Shown here piece after piece: positions 43,225 to 55,418 of a stretch of 64,000 nt of DNA. Below the pieces are notes generated by a model. The model searched no databases, was not told where the DNA came from, and saw nothing but the letters and a program-made list of their open reading frames with translations. A program made the position numbers and the translations under genes. How positions within the stretch are numbered: position 1 is the first letter of the stretch; each line of letters starts with the position of its first letter. Where the stretch lies: contig CM057465.1 in NCBI GenBank assembly GCA_030035585.1, forward strand, positions 30,398,001-30,462,000. The letters are read 5' to 3'. Source of the stretch: Dugong dugon. Its lineage: Eukaryota > Chordata > Mammalia > Sirenia > Dugongidae.

Positions 43225-44900
43225 ATTAAGTTATATCTGAAAGATATTTTTTATTAGATTTCAATTAGATAGAAGAGAATTGAAATCCTCTCTAGCAATT
43301 GGATAAGTCCAAGATTTGTGTTATATCTGAGTTTGATTCTGATGCTTGTTTTGTTTCTTCTGAATTTTTCTCTTGATGTTTAGAATTTCACTGTGGTTTT
43401 GTTGTTGTTGGTAACTAGGCATAATGTATCAGTAAAGGGAACTGAGTAAATTGGGTCTTGAGTATGAGGATTTATGTTAATCTGGCTAGGAGCTGGGCTG
43501 TGTTTAATATTTATTGTAGGTTAGGTGCCATCAGTTTCAAATTCTTGTAGGGTCATTGTTTTTATCTCTCCTGTTGACTTCAAGCTTCCTTAAATACTTC
43601 TTCTCAGAAGGGGTCTATCTCTTGCCGCTCAGTAACTATAGTCCACTGTTATGACTTGAACTGTGTTAGTTGAGTGGTAAATTCTGGGAAAGGAAAAACA
43701 TTTAATATTCTGATTAATATTTTGGTGGCCCTGTGTCTCTTGGTCTTTACTTTTACAAATGTTTATTAGCTTTTGCTTCCCTTTTTCCACCCTTTTTCTC
43801 ACTGGATGGGATAAGTCTCTGCTAAGTTCTTTTCCCCTGTATGGTAGGAATTTGTTACAGAGATGCCTTTACATATTTCGCCGTGGTGGCTCTTCTATTT
43901 TCCTTTCCAAGACTTTCAGGGGATCTTTATAAACTCTTCACTGTGAGAACATGATCGGTTTCCTGGTGGAAAAATGAATGAAAATTTGGGAATCCTCTAA
44001 AGCTCTACCCCAGGAATTCTCACTCTCATAATATTATATACTCAGCCTCCAGGAATCAGCGCGTAAATATTCCTGTCAGTCTATGCTGCCAGTGACTTCT
44101 GCTCCAGGTAAACAGAGCTCAACTTTGACAAGTTGAATTTGCCTGTGTTTCCAAATTTCAGGGTGGTGGTTTACCCCGTGACCTCTGTATTATGATGAAT
44201 CCATTGTTGTCAAGTCAATTCCAACTCATAGCAACCCCGTAGAACAGAGTAGAACTGCCCCATGGTGTTTCTAAGGAGCGGCTTGGTGGATACAAAACTG
44301 CAGTCCTTTTGGTTAACAGCCGAGCTTTTAACCACTGCCCCACTAGAGCTCCATGTAATATGATGAGTCCAGAAAAAAAAAAAAAATCATTGATTTTCAA
44401 TTTTTCAGCTTTTTTCTTGTAGGAGCAGGAGTGACAACTTGCAAGCTCTTGACATGCTGAATCTGAAGCTGAAATGGTCCTTAAGAAGTTTACACTAACT
44501 TTTTTTTGATCTACAAGGCCTTCACCTGATAACTTCGAAATTTTTTCTGCCATTTATCTCCTTGTTCTGACTGAGTATATCGTTCCAAACAGCCATTATA
44601 TGAGTTCTTTCTAGTTTTAACTTAAAGAATTACACTTACTTTCTAGAAGTTATTTTCTACTATTCGTTTTTAGAGCTTACTGCTTTCTTGCATTTTAAGT
44701 TTCATCTTGCATACTTTTAAACATTTCAATCATGCTTATTTTGTTATTTTTATCAAATCATTCTATTATGTGACTTTTGTAGAATTTAATCCTGCAGACT
44801 TGTAAATTATCTTTTTTATTTGTATTTTTTTTAATTTAAATTCATATTAGATGGTGCTTTTTCTGTGGGAATTATAAGAGGTTTGATTGAGATTGTGCCC
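43225..44900 (-). mobile_element. Old L1M 5'UTR/ORF1-side fragment, minus
   Basis: TTTCTCTTGATGTTTAGAAT near 43368, GGAGCTGGGCTGTG near 43488, and TTTCAGCTTTTTTCTTGTAG with GGAGCAGGAGTGACAACTTG near 44405 match antisense of the L1M 5' leader. Interrupted by an AfroSINE. No reading frame. Confidence 0.5.
44199..44353 (-). repeat. AfroSINE with 13-bp TSD
   Basis: ATCCATTGTTGTCAAGTCAA tail, GTAGAACTGCCCCATGG, head CCACTAGAGCTCC. TSD TGTATTATGATGA / TGTAATATGATGA at 44186-44198 and 44354-44366. Confidence 0.94.
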
Positions 44901-44954
44901 CTCCAAAAATACTCTCAGTTTTCTAGTCTCTGGCTTGCCAGCTGGTACTAAACT

Positions 44955-45085
44955 CATTAATTTATTCCTAAAATATTTATCGAGCACCGGTCAAGTGGCA
45001 GAAATTATGAGAATATATTAGTAAACTTCAACAACAACATTAAAAAAAAATCTTGCTATCATGGAGTTTACCTTTCTGCTTGTAA
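44955..45085 (-). mobile_element. L2 LINE 3' end, minus
   Basis: AAAATATTTATCGAGCACCGG and GCTATCATGGAGTTTACC follow the antisense L2 terminus. Confidence 0.55.
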
Positions 45086-45089
45086 TTTC

Positions 45090-47250
45090 CCTCTTCATTA
45101 TAGAAAGTTTACATTAAATCTCCAAAGTCACATGAAGGACAAATTACATATCATGGGAACTTTCTTTTCATCTATGTAGAAACAAGGCTGGAGCAGATGG
45201 GTTTTTTCTTGTCACCTCCTTTTTGATGATTGAGTGGATGTTATTGTCCAACCCTTCACCTAGGGTAATTCTTTGAAAGAATTGACTGTATACCAAGATC
45301 TCGGTTCCAGCTAGAAACATTTCTTGGTTTCAAACTCTTACCCTCTATTCAAAAAGCAGCTTTTAAAATTTAAGATTCTGTTATAAAGATTGGTAAATGT
45401 CCTAAAGGCAGGTAAAAAATTACCCTTCCATTTTTTTTAAGTTTCCTCTTTACTATTTATACTTTTATTTATACTTTTTATTCAGGTTTTTGATGTATTT
45501 TAGATTTGAGAATTATGTTAAGAGGGAATATAGGATATTTATTTATTTATTCATATTCCATTTCTTTACCTTTATATTCCAGTCATTGCCAAATTCAAAT
45601 TTTTTCTTCTAGAGTACTGTAATGATTATATTATATGAACGATTCAATGCCTTCTAAACATATGAGAATTCATACTGCTGGTGAGAAAGCTATCAGCTTA
45701 CCCATTTCTATTTCTTAAACCTGACTTACAAGTTAGAAATAGCGATGCTGTATAATGCATACTTAAAAGGACATGACTCTTCTGTCATTTGCTTTAAGTG
45801 AACAGTCTCCTTTGCAAACTCCTTATTACTTAATATATCTGCTTTTCTTAAGAGTTTATTGCATTAATTAATGTTTGAAGTGTTATTTAAGTTTTTGTTT
45901 TTAAGCTATTTTAATTAAGTGGTAGAAGTAAATAACCACATGTACTGTACTCAGAAAATAGTGTAATTAAAAAAATTCATTTATAATCTCAGTTAATTTA
46001 ACTTATAAAGCAATTGAAACATAATATCTGACTTTGCTTGCAAAGCAGAAATTAAATAGACATTAGTGGTCTAGAGAAAATTATGATTTAAAAAGTTTCT
46101 TATTTTATGCTGAATATGTATGAACAATATATTTATTTGGTGACAGTTATCTGATTTTCCAGTTACATGAAGAATGCATGTATCTGTGCATTTTTAATAT
46201 AATTTCATCAACACTTTTCAGAGGCAATTTAATAGTCGTGTAAAATTTATTTGCACCTTAATTAGAACCCTGTGAAAATCTGATACAATATTGTGTTATA
46301 TGAATAAATATTTTCCACATATACTGCAGCTGAATGTGTAAGCTAATCCCTTAGGTGACCCTAGGCAAAAATTTTTCCTTTCTGTATAGAGATACAAAAT
46401 ATACTTGAGTTTGAATTGCTAGGACTACTCACTAGAAGGGAGAACATAAGACTTTTCTTTATACATCAGTGATTCAGCTTGAACAAACATCTTGTACCAC
46501 TTTAAACCTGACTACAAAGTGTTTTATAAGCTTCTCTATAGCCTTTGCAAGTTATTGAGGTTAATGGTCAATGCAATTGTCATCTCTTCTGCAATAAACT
46601 ACTTTATTTTGTCTGTGAGTTCTCTAAGGAGTAACACAAGCATAAAGGGTGAATTCAGCATACGTGAACTATAACCCTATTAGAGTAGCCAAGTAAATTA
46701 CAGAATCTCTGAAGCAGAAAAGCTGCCAACTCTGTACAGTGATGGTCTTTCTATTCTTGAATGAAATAAAATGATAAAGCTGCTGATTTCAATAAAATAA
46801 TTTGAACCAAAAATCCAGAGTCATGCAAAATGAACCTAATAAAATTGGAACGGCAGTACATATAATCTATTTGATGATTGCATTCAAGGGGGAAAAAGGA
46901 AGCATATCAGGCTAGTTGTGAATACTTTAGCTTATTTGGAAAAAGAATAAATTAAGAAAAATGCAGTAGAGATAAACTACTTTTTTATCCCAAGGATTAC
47001 TATCCTGTACAACTTGTTAAAAATGCAATTATTATATTCAAAGTACTGGCTATTACAGTTGTCAATGGTTTTAGCCACTGTACACTGGATTTTTAACTGA
47101 AGACCTAAAAAACATTTTGGTAAGTCATGTTACTAATGATATACTTAGTAATGATGATTTCTGTCACACTGAATTTTATTTGATGACTTATATAGTCATT
47201 CATATTGGAAGTGGAGCCTACATAACTTTTATACATTTGGTGTTCTGGAA
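45090..47250. other. Long AT-rich unique stretch
   Basis: No repeat family, RNA or coding signal was recognised over more than 2 kb, the longest clean gap in the window. Short ORFs at 46492 and 47117 have no recognisable features. Confidence 0.4.
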
Positions 47251-47262
47251 CGCTTGCCATTT

Positions 47263-47953
47263 GTTGCTGTTGTTGTTAGGTGCCCTCAAGTTGGTTGCAA
47301 CTGATAGAGATCCAACGTACAACGGAACGAAACACTGCCCAGTCCTAAGCCACGCTCACAATTGTAGCTGTGTTTGAGCTCATTGCTGCAGTCACTGTGT
47401 CAATCCGTCTCATTAAGGGTCTTCCTCATTTTCGATGACCCTCTATTTTACCAAGCATGATATCCTTTTCAAGGGACTGGTCCCTTCTGATAACATGTCC
47501 AAAGTATGTGAGACAAAGTCTCACCATCCTCGCTTCCAAGGAGCATTCTGGTGTAATCCATACTGAAGACTATAGTCTTGGGTCTTCACCAGTAAGTGCT
47601 TCAAGTCTTCTTCACTTTCATCAAGCAAGGTTGTGTCATCTTCATATAGTAGGTTGTTAATGTGTCTTCCCAATGCTTCCTCTAATCCATTGGACTGTTT
47701 GAATCTAACAAATTATGAATAACATTGTGAAGAATGGGAATTCCAGAACACTTAATTGTGCTCATGAGGAACCTGTACATAAACGAAGAGGCAGTTGCTG
47801 GAACAGAACAAAGGGTAATTGCATGTTTTAAAATCAATAAAGGTACGCATCAGGGTTGTATCTTTCACCATGCTTATTCAATCTGTATGCTGAGCAAATA
47901 ATTCAAGAAGCTGGACTATATGAAGAAGAATGCAGCATTAGGATTGGAGGAAA
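47263..47953 (-). mobile_element. RTE insertion with 5' inversion (twin priming)
   Basis: 47263-47675 is RTE 3' end on the minus strand (TTGCTGTTGTTGTTAGGTGC to GTTGTTAATGTGTCTTCCCA). Two parts of it are internally deleted. 47697-47953 is RTE RT sequence on the plus strand (AATGGGAATTCCAGAACACT to TTAGGATTGGAGGAAAG). The inverted part stops where the other part starts in RTE coordinates (GGATTGGAGGAA / GGAAGACACATTAAC). Flanks GCTTGCCATTT (47252-47262) and GCTTGCTTTTT (47954-47964) agree at 9 of 11. Confidence 0.88.
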
Positions 47954-47964
47954 GCTTGCTTTTT

Positions 47965-48499
47965 AATCCTTATAAACCCCTTCATTCTAATTCCTTGTTT
48001 TTTTTTTTTTTTTTGCACATCAACAAACCATAAATTTCCAATTAGCCTCCAACTAAAAAGTAATACTTATTCATAATCAGCTACTAAGGAATTGGATGGA
48101 TCAAGTGAAATAAGTCAAGAAAGGCAAGAAAGACAGGGTTCAATAGGCATGCTTCTTTGAAACTATTTCTCATTTTTGCTACTGTATTCTGCACAGGTCC
48201 AAGCTTGCAATTAAAATGATCCTCTATGCAAAACTAAAAAGATGATTATACATTTTATCCTTCATTCATATTCATAGCAATATAAATGAAGTTTTCAACA
48301 TAATATATAAGACCTTACATGTTTTTGTTCTATTTAATACAAATATCACTTAAATAAATTTATAGATAAGCCAAACATCTGGAATTTTCTGTGTTGTTTC
48401 ACATTCCCCCCATCTCAAATGTAAATATCCATATTTTTTATAGATGCACATTTAGCAGATCGTGACTACGACAATTGTGAAAATTACTGGAAAACTCTA
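47965..48499. other. No recognised feature
   Basis: T run at 47999-48015, then AT-rich unique DNA. Confidence 0.35.
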
Positions 48500-48986
48500 A
48501 ACACATATTTCTTAAACTTACCAAGGACTCTCAAAGCTGCAATCAAGCTGCCAGCCAGTGCTACAGTCTCATCTGAGGCTCAACTGGTGAAGAATCAAGT
48601 TCTTGGCAGAAATCAGTTCCTTGTGATTGTCAGACTGAGGGCTTCAGTTTCTTGCTGGCTGTTCACTGGAAACCACCTCCAGCTCCTGGAGGCTGCTGAA
48701 GGCTCTTTCTATGCAGTTATCCAACATAGCTTCTTGCTTCTTTAAAGCCAGCAAGAGAGGGAGAGACTCCAGCAAGACATGCACTAACATCTCATGCAAT
48801 ATAATGGTACAATCACACACCTATAATCATGTATACATAATCACATATATCCTGTCACCTTTGCCATATACTGTTGGTTAGAAACAAGTCATAGATCCTG
48901 TGACATTTAAGAGAGGGGGATCACACAAGAGAATGGATACCAGGAGGTAGACGCATGGGGGCCACCTTAAAAGTTGGTCTGCCACA
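48500..48986 (-). mobile_element. MLT1-type MaLR LTR, minus
   Basis: CTGCAATCAAGCTGCCAGCC, TACAGTCTCATCTGAGGCTC, TTCCTTGTGATTGTCAGACTG, CACCTTTGCCATATACTG, TTGGTTAGAAACAAGTCA and GATACCAGGAGGTAGACGC match the minus-strand MLT1 order, ending GGTCTGCCACA. Confidence 0.8.
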
Positions 48987-49187
48987 GATAGTAGAAAGTG
49001 ACGAGGATAACCTCTGTTTGAAGTACATAGAACAGGTAAATAGAGGAAAAAGGTGCGTAGAGATGAGATTTAAAGTTGTGTTAAAAGAACATAGTTGGTT
49101 ATGTTTCTGGTAATACTAAATAACACTTGTTTTAAAATATGAAACTCTGGGAACACCCCGGGGAATTGGCATAATAATAATAATAAT
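48987..49187. other. No recognised feature apart from (AAT)n
   Basis: (AATA)n run begins near 49170. Confidence 0.4.
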
Positions 49188-49640
49188 GATAACAATAGCA
49201 ACAATACCGCCTACTATTTAGCTAATATCATGCTGGACAAACTGTGTTGAGAGTTATGTATAGAGTTCTCAGATTTTGCTAATAAAAATATAGCACACCC
49301 AATTAAATTTGAATCTTAAAGAAGAAATAAGTTTTTGTATTAATATGTTCGAATATTCTTAGTGTAAATACCTTCCAATATTTAGAACATATTTATACTA
49401 AAAATTATTTTTGATTTAATTGAAATTTAACTGGGTGCCTTGTCTTGCATTTTATCTGACAATCTTAATTATATATACATTATCTGTTTTATTACTGACA
49501 AAAATATGAGGTAAATACTATTAATATCACAATCATCTTTATCATATCCTAAAGCTTATTTAACTGAAACTTAAAAAGTTTAAGTTCTTGTTCAAGGTAC
49601 AGATTTTTAGGTGGTAAACTTGGCATTTGATACAGTTTTA
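49188..49640 (-). repeat. MIR SINE, minus, split by a palindromic element
   Basis: CCGCCTACTATTTAGCTAAT and CAAACTGTGTTGAGAGTTAT on the left, and ACATTATCTG, AGGTAAATACTATTAATATC, CAAGGTACAG on the right, are one antisense MIR. The break is filled by the 49268-49471 element. Confidence 0.5.
49268..49471. mobile_element. Ancient palindromic DNA element (MITE)
   Basis: TAAAAATATAGCACACCCAATT on the left pairs with AACTGGGTGCCTTGTCTTGC on the right, continuing through AAATTTGAATC / AATTGAAATTT and GTATTAATATGTTCG / AGAACATATTTATAC, so arms are about 85 bp. I recognise it as a widespread old mammalian palindromic MITE but do not recall its name. Confidence 0.6.
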
Positions 49641-51002
49641 AAGTAGTTACAAGGGACTGCTATTTTAACCTTTACAGTTTACTGCCTTTCAGCTTAAAAA
49701 TATTTTTTCATATTCATTTTAATAACTAAACATTCACTCAGTGGGTTAGAAAACTAAAAGCAATATCTTAATGGAAAGAACCAGAAAGTAGTTGTCTTTA
49801 CTAGACACACGTTGTGGACAAAAGGCAAATATTAGATTTGGGAAATGGAAAGGCTTTGCAAGAACCACCATTCCTGTGGCGTTTTAGCAGTGGCAGACCT
49901 GAGAAACAGAAATCTACTGGGGGAGAAGATGAAACTTGCTGGGAGTCCTGCTGTGAGAAGGTGATTACCATATGATAAGTCCTTTGTATTCCATGGACTA
50001 TTTTATTGCTAGTTCCCTGTTTCTTACATCTGTTAACTCTAAGCTGAATTCAGCTTCAGCAAAGATCTCTTTTCAACGCAACTTTTATTCTTCTAGTGGA
50101 CATTGTTTTAATAAAGTGTTACAATCTAGCAAAGTCTCCCTCTCTCCCTAGGCAGGAGAATGGAAGTTGGAGTAAACATCCAAAATAAACATGAGTCGTT
50201 TCTCCTGAGAAGACATCTCAGTCTATATGTCTAGTAACCTTATAAACATCGTATTTGGTTTGGGGACCTGAGGTGTTTATTAAAAAGCAAGGTGTTTCTG
50301 AGTCTAAATTCTTCATTGTGATTAAGATGGAAGGATTTAGAAAGTTTCAAAAAGCATCCACGATGGCAACAGTTGTATGAAAAGGAAGCATTGAGGGTTA
50401 AGGGAAGGTCAGAGTTGATGGCTAAATATTACATCAGCCTTTTCAGTCATCAAAAATTACAGTAGATCACGTAAGCTTTTACTAACTTTAAGTATACACA
50501 AACTCTTATCACCAGTATTTTTCCCTTCTCTCATCCCATTCCAACTCCCTTTTCTTTGATTTTGATTTGTCCCCATCCCTTTCTGTAACTAAAACTTAGA
50601 GCATAGAGTGCAGAAAAGACAGTGAGAGATTTTATAGCAACGTTTTGCAAAAAAAAAAAAAAAAAAACCAAGAAAATAGAATTTTTACATGTGTTTGTCA
50701 GGATAGATTAGCTTATAGGCCATGCTTTGGAAATTTCAGTAGATAATCACAACCAAAATCTATTTCCTATTATTTATATGTTCCCCAAACAGGGTGGCAG
50801 AAAGTTCTACTCTCAGTAGTTACAAAAGGACCCAGGCAAAAGGAGACTGCCTCAAGGAAAAGAGAAGATTCAAAATCATGTATTCATGCATTGGTTCTTA
50901 AAGCACCTGCACAGGAGTGACATAAGTCACTTACACTCCATTACTTTGGCTCAAAAGTTACAAGAAGACGGTAAAGTGCAACTGAACTTCTCTGTCTCTT
51001 TC
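49641..51002. other. No recognised feature
   Basis: Unique sequence with an A run at 50649-50667. Confidence 0.35.
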
Positions 51003-51166
51003 CAAAGATGTAGTTGATTTGATTGCTGTGTATTCCGTCTGTCTAGGTCCAAGTATATAGTTGATGCTTATGTTGTTGAAAAAAGGTATTTGCAATGAAG
51101 AAGTTGTTGGTCTTGCAAAATTCTGTCATGCCATCTCTGGTGTTGTTTCTATCACCAAGGCCGTAT
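51003..51166 (-). mobile_element. RTE endonuclease fragment, minus
   Basis: AAGATGTAGTTGATTTGATT, TATAGTTGATGCTTATGTTG, TTGGTCTTGCAAAATTCTG and ATCACCAAGGCCGTAT match antisense RTE endonuclease (compare 12610-12785). Both RTE ends are missing, so it is not a simple insertion. Confidence 0.82.
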
Positions 51167-51169
51167 CAT

Positions 51170-52754
51170 GAGTACACACTCATAATTTTATCAAATAAGT
51201 TCCCTCGAGAAAAACAAAAAAAAATGGCTCACTTGATAAATCTGTAATATATACTTTTTCTTCCACTGAAAGGAATATATTTCTTTAAAGAGGGTCTTTA
51301 AGGTATTTCAAAAAGAATAAAAAGCAAGCAACTGTTCTGCTTTCTGAACCAATTTCACGCTTCCTTATTCTTAGGGCAATCAACAGAAGGTATTATCATC
51401 TGAATGTGTGAATTCTCACTTCATATATGACTATCAATTTGTATGTTATCAAAATGCCTATGGATGCCAGAATATTTTCATTATGAGCCTAAGTTCTAAT
51501 AATGGGAGTAAATTTTTATGTAAAAAAGTTTTGAAAATTGAACCGTAGACCAAACAGACTCATTTTTTCTTATATATTTTAAATAGCTTGTTTCAATTAT
51601 GCAAAAATATAGATTACAGGTACAGCTTTGAGGGAATGAATATAAGCATGTTTAAATGTGGAAATTTTAGATCAGAGAATTGCATAATAATATCATAGCT
51701 CATTTCTTCCCTTCTACTCTACTACATATAAAGGAAATATATTCTTAGAAAAAATAAACTGAGTGGCCTCATTCTATAGTATATCAACTCAATTCTCATC
51801 AACTGTTCCTTGAGTCCATAAATCTTACATGGCATCCTACGAGACATATAGAGGATACAATGCCAAGAATATATATTTAATTTCTGTCCTTGAATATGTT
51901 TTTACTTCATTTTTCTCTGTATATATTAGCATGTTCACTCTGTGTGGGGTGCTAATAATCTTGTTTATGGCAGTAGACTGTTGCATGGTATAGGGACAGC
52001 CAGTTGAACAAATGATGGATGCTTTGTTCTTTGATGTTGGCTCTAATAGTAGAGGCTATTGTGATTTTCTAGGGTACAGCGGAAGTAGGTCATCTTCTTT
52101 CTGTAACTCGAAGTCACGATAGTATGAGGTGGGAGAGAATAGAAAGTGCAGTGACAGGAATCTCTTTAGAGCAGCAAAGAAGAGAAGAAAGCAGATTGTG
52201 GGCTTGCTTTAACTAAAGGTGATGAAGGTAATAAATAACAGATGGGATTTTGGACCTTAATTCCGCAAAGCCTCAAGAGGCCCCTGAAGTTGTATCTAGT
52301 TCATTTTTTCCATTTCTTTTGACTCTTGTTCTGTGACCTATGGTCTTGACCAGCCACATAATAGAATGTTTAAAAAGAAGAACAATAAAAAATAAGATAA
52401 ATAAAAAGCTTGTGTCAGTACTTTTGTGTTCACTTTCCTGGAAGGAAATAGAAAAGGTGCAAAATGGTCTCAGTTTATGTAAAGAAATAACATTTCACTT
52501 AATCAAAGAAAAGAAAAGCTACTGTGTTTGATTAGAATGAGGAAGGATCTCTACTTGATTTTTCTCCTTCCATTGCATCTGTTAATAATTGGATTACTTT
52601 TTTCTGCAGTTTTCTCTAAGGCTAGCTGTATAATTTTAAAACAAGAAAAGAATGGGAAAAAATAAGTGGTGAAATACCATTAAAAAGTCATTTCATTTTT
52701 CCACTTTTTAAATCCATCTAATTGAATAGGCATTCCTCATAGTCATGTAATATA
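51170..52754. other. No recognised feature
   Basis: Unique AT-rich sequence. Weak L2-like words near 51820-51870 were not strong enough to call. Confidence 0.35.
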
Positions 52755-52975
52755 GGGCAGAAGTGCTTAAAACCTGGAATCTGGGGTCATATTTTCCAGG
52801 CTTGACAATTGGCTTTGCTACTTTCCTGCTGTATGATATGTGACAGTTTTCTTTATCTATACACTTCTTTCTGCCTCAAGGAGTTAAGTGAACAATTGTT
52901 TATCTTTATAAATCACATAGAAAAACTCCATTAATGTACCAACCAATAAATGTTATATTATTGATTATTCTTATA
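52755..52975 (+). repeat. MIR SINE
   Basis: GGAATCTGGGGTCATATTTTC, TTGGCTTTGCTACTTTCCTG, TGTGACAGTTTTCTTTATCT and the 3' CAATAAATGTTATATTATTG keep MIR order over its whole length. Confidence 0.65.
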
Positions 52976-53337
52976 GTTTTATTATATGTATCTGTTGTCT
53001 TTGGTCTACTTTTCTAATATACTTCCTTTCAAGTATTTGCTTTTTTTAAATTTTTTATTGGACCAAAGGTATCTGTAGTGAAATGATATCATTATCTCAT
53101 TTCTGGTTTGTAACTTGTTACCTGCATTAGTGTTTTTTGTTTTTATAAATTTGTATGTGTTTTGGGCCCCTTCAATTTATTTCATCATTTTATCTCTGTC
53201 ATCTTTTTTCTTTCTCTCTTTTTTTACATGTATGTTGTTTTAAACCATTTCATGAATTCTCATTGTTCACGAACAATGTGGAATTTGTTTTGTGTTTTTA
53301 ACATCACTAGATTACAAGTCTCATTTTGATTCTCAAT

Positions 53338-53453
53338 ACAAAACTGGAAAAACTAAACTCGTTGTCATCTGTTTGCACCACTGGGTGAGTTTGGATATTC
53401 AACCCTTACGTTAGCAGTTGATTGTAAATCATTTGTGCCACACAGGAGCCTTT
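53338..53453 (-). repeat. AfroSINE, second subfamily, internally deleted, minus
   Basis: ACTCGTTGTCATCTG tail remnant, GGGTGAGTTTGGATATTCAAC, TTTGTGCCACACAGGAGCC head. About half the element is missing. Confidence 0.6.
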
Positions 53454-54416
53454 GATTTTTACTAAGCCCTATAGATTAATGTTTTTAATCAAACTGATGA
53501 ATTGTTTTGCTGATGTGTAGATTTTTGACTACCATTTAAATTATCTCTTTCTCTCTCTTTTTTAAATTAGTAATCTCTCCTTCATATTGTCTGTTTAAAT
53601 AACATATTTACTTTTTTTTTTAACACTTCTATTTAACGCCCTTAACTTGACTAATGTCTTTTTTTGTTGTTAATTTTATTGTGTTTCAGGTGAAAGTATA
53701 CAGCACAAATTAGCTTCTCGTTCAAAAATTTCTACACAAATTACTTTGTGACATTGGTTGCAATCCCTGCAATGTGTCATCACTCATCCTTTTCCTTTCC
53801 ACCCCGGCTTCTCCATGTCCATTCGTTGAGTTTTCCTGTCCCTTCCTGACTTCTAGTCTTTGCTTTTGACAGGTGTTGCCCATTTGGTATCGTATATTTG
53901 ATTATATTGCCAGGTGGAAACCCCAGGTTCTGCTTGGCGTGACTTGTTACAGCCGGTAAACAAAAGGCCAAGGTAGGAGATCAGAAAGACGCCTTTATTT
54001 CATCACACAAAAAAGGAGCAGTTGGGACTGCTACCTCCAGGACTGCTCACAGGTAGTTTGGGGAGGTGGGCTTTTACAGAGAGCAGACGAGAAAATGCAA
54101 ACTCATCACGGACATTTGGGATTGACTTTCACGAAGGCGCTTGGGGTTTGGGAATGACTGTGCGTTTATCTCTAGACAGGGGTTCAGTTTTCCGGGATGG
54201 AGGAAGAGGTGGATTTTCCTTTATTAGCGTGTTAAGTCTCCACCTAGAGGTGAGCTGAGGCCATCTATGACCTATTCTGCTTGCTGAAAGTGAAGAGGAA
54301 GTGAGGATTTGAAGAGGAAGAGGACTTGAAGCACTTACTGATGAAGATCAAAGAGCACAGCCTTCAGTATGGATTATACCTTAAAATAAAGAAAACAAAA
54401 ATCCCCACAACTGGAC

Positions 54417-54940
54417 TGTCTGTCATCTAGTGCTGCTCTAACAGAAATACCATAAGTGGATGGCTTTAACAAAGGGAAGTTTATTCTCTCACAGTCCAGT
54501 GGGCTACAAGTCCAAATTCAGGGCACCAGCTCCAGGGGAACACTTTCTCTGTCAGCTCTGGAGGAAGGTCGGTGTCATCAATCTTCCTTTGGTCTGGGAG
54601 CTTCTCTGTGCAGGAACCTCAGGTCCAAAGGACGTGCTCTGTTCCCATCAGTGCCTTCTTGGTTGTATGAGGTTCCCATGTGTCTCTGCTCCCTTCTCTC
54701 TTTTATATCTCAAAAGAGATTGTATTTAGACACTATCTAATCTTGTAAACCTCATCAGCATAACCTCACCATAGTGATAGAATTTATAACACATAAGGAG
54801 ATCACATATAACCTCATCATAGTGATAAAGTTTACAACACATAAAGAAATCTAGTCAGATTACACAATCATACAATACTGGGAATCATGACCCAGCCAAG
54901 CTGATGGATATTTTTGGGGGACACAATTCAGTCCATGACA
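54417..54940 (-). mobile_element. MaLR-like solo LTR (family X) in RTE, TSD TGGAC
   Basis: TGTCTGTCATCTAGTGCTGC to CAGTCCATGACA, 524 bp. Identical 5-bp TSD TGGAC at 54412-54416 and 54941-54945, both inside RTE sequence CACAACTGGACCAATAAGC. Contains a local near-repeat around ATAGTGATAGAATTTATAAC and ATAGTGATAAAGTTTACAAC (about 54772 and 54819). Confidence 0.95.
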
Positions 54941-55418
54941 TGGACCAATAAGCAACATCATGATAAACAGAGAAAAGATTGAAGTTGTCAAGGATTTCAT
55001 TTTACTCGGATCCACAATCAACACCCATGGAAACAGCAGTCAATAAATCAAAAGATGTATTCCATTGAGCAAATTTGCTGCAAAAGACCACTTTAAAGTG
55101 TTGAAAAGCAAAAATGTCACCTTGAAAACTAAGGTGGACCTGACCCGAGCTATGGTATTTTCAACTGCATCATATGCATGCAAAAGCTGGGCAATGAGTA
55201 AGGAAGACTGAAGAATTGACACCTTTGAATATACCATGGACTGCCAAAAGAACGAACAAATCTGTCTTGGAAGAAGTACAACCAGAATGCTCCTTAGAAA
55301 TAAGGATGGTGAGACTACATCTTTATATACTTTGGACATGTTATCAGGAGGAATCAGCCCCTGGAGAAGGACATCATGCTTGGTAAAGTACACAGCCAGT
55401 GAAAAAGAAGAAGACCCT

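Noticed and set aside
2974..44353. True tRNA genes
   Set aside because: tRNA-like A and B boxes occur only in AfroSINE heads, which continue into SINE bodies. No cloverleaf with an acceptor stem was seen.
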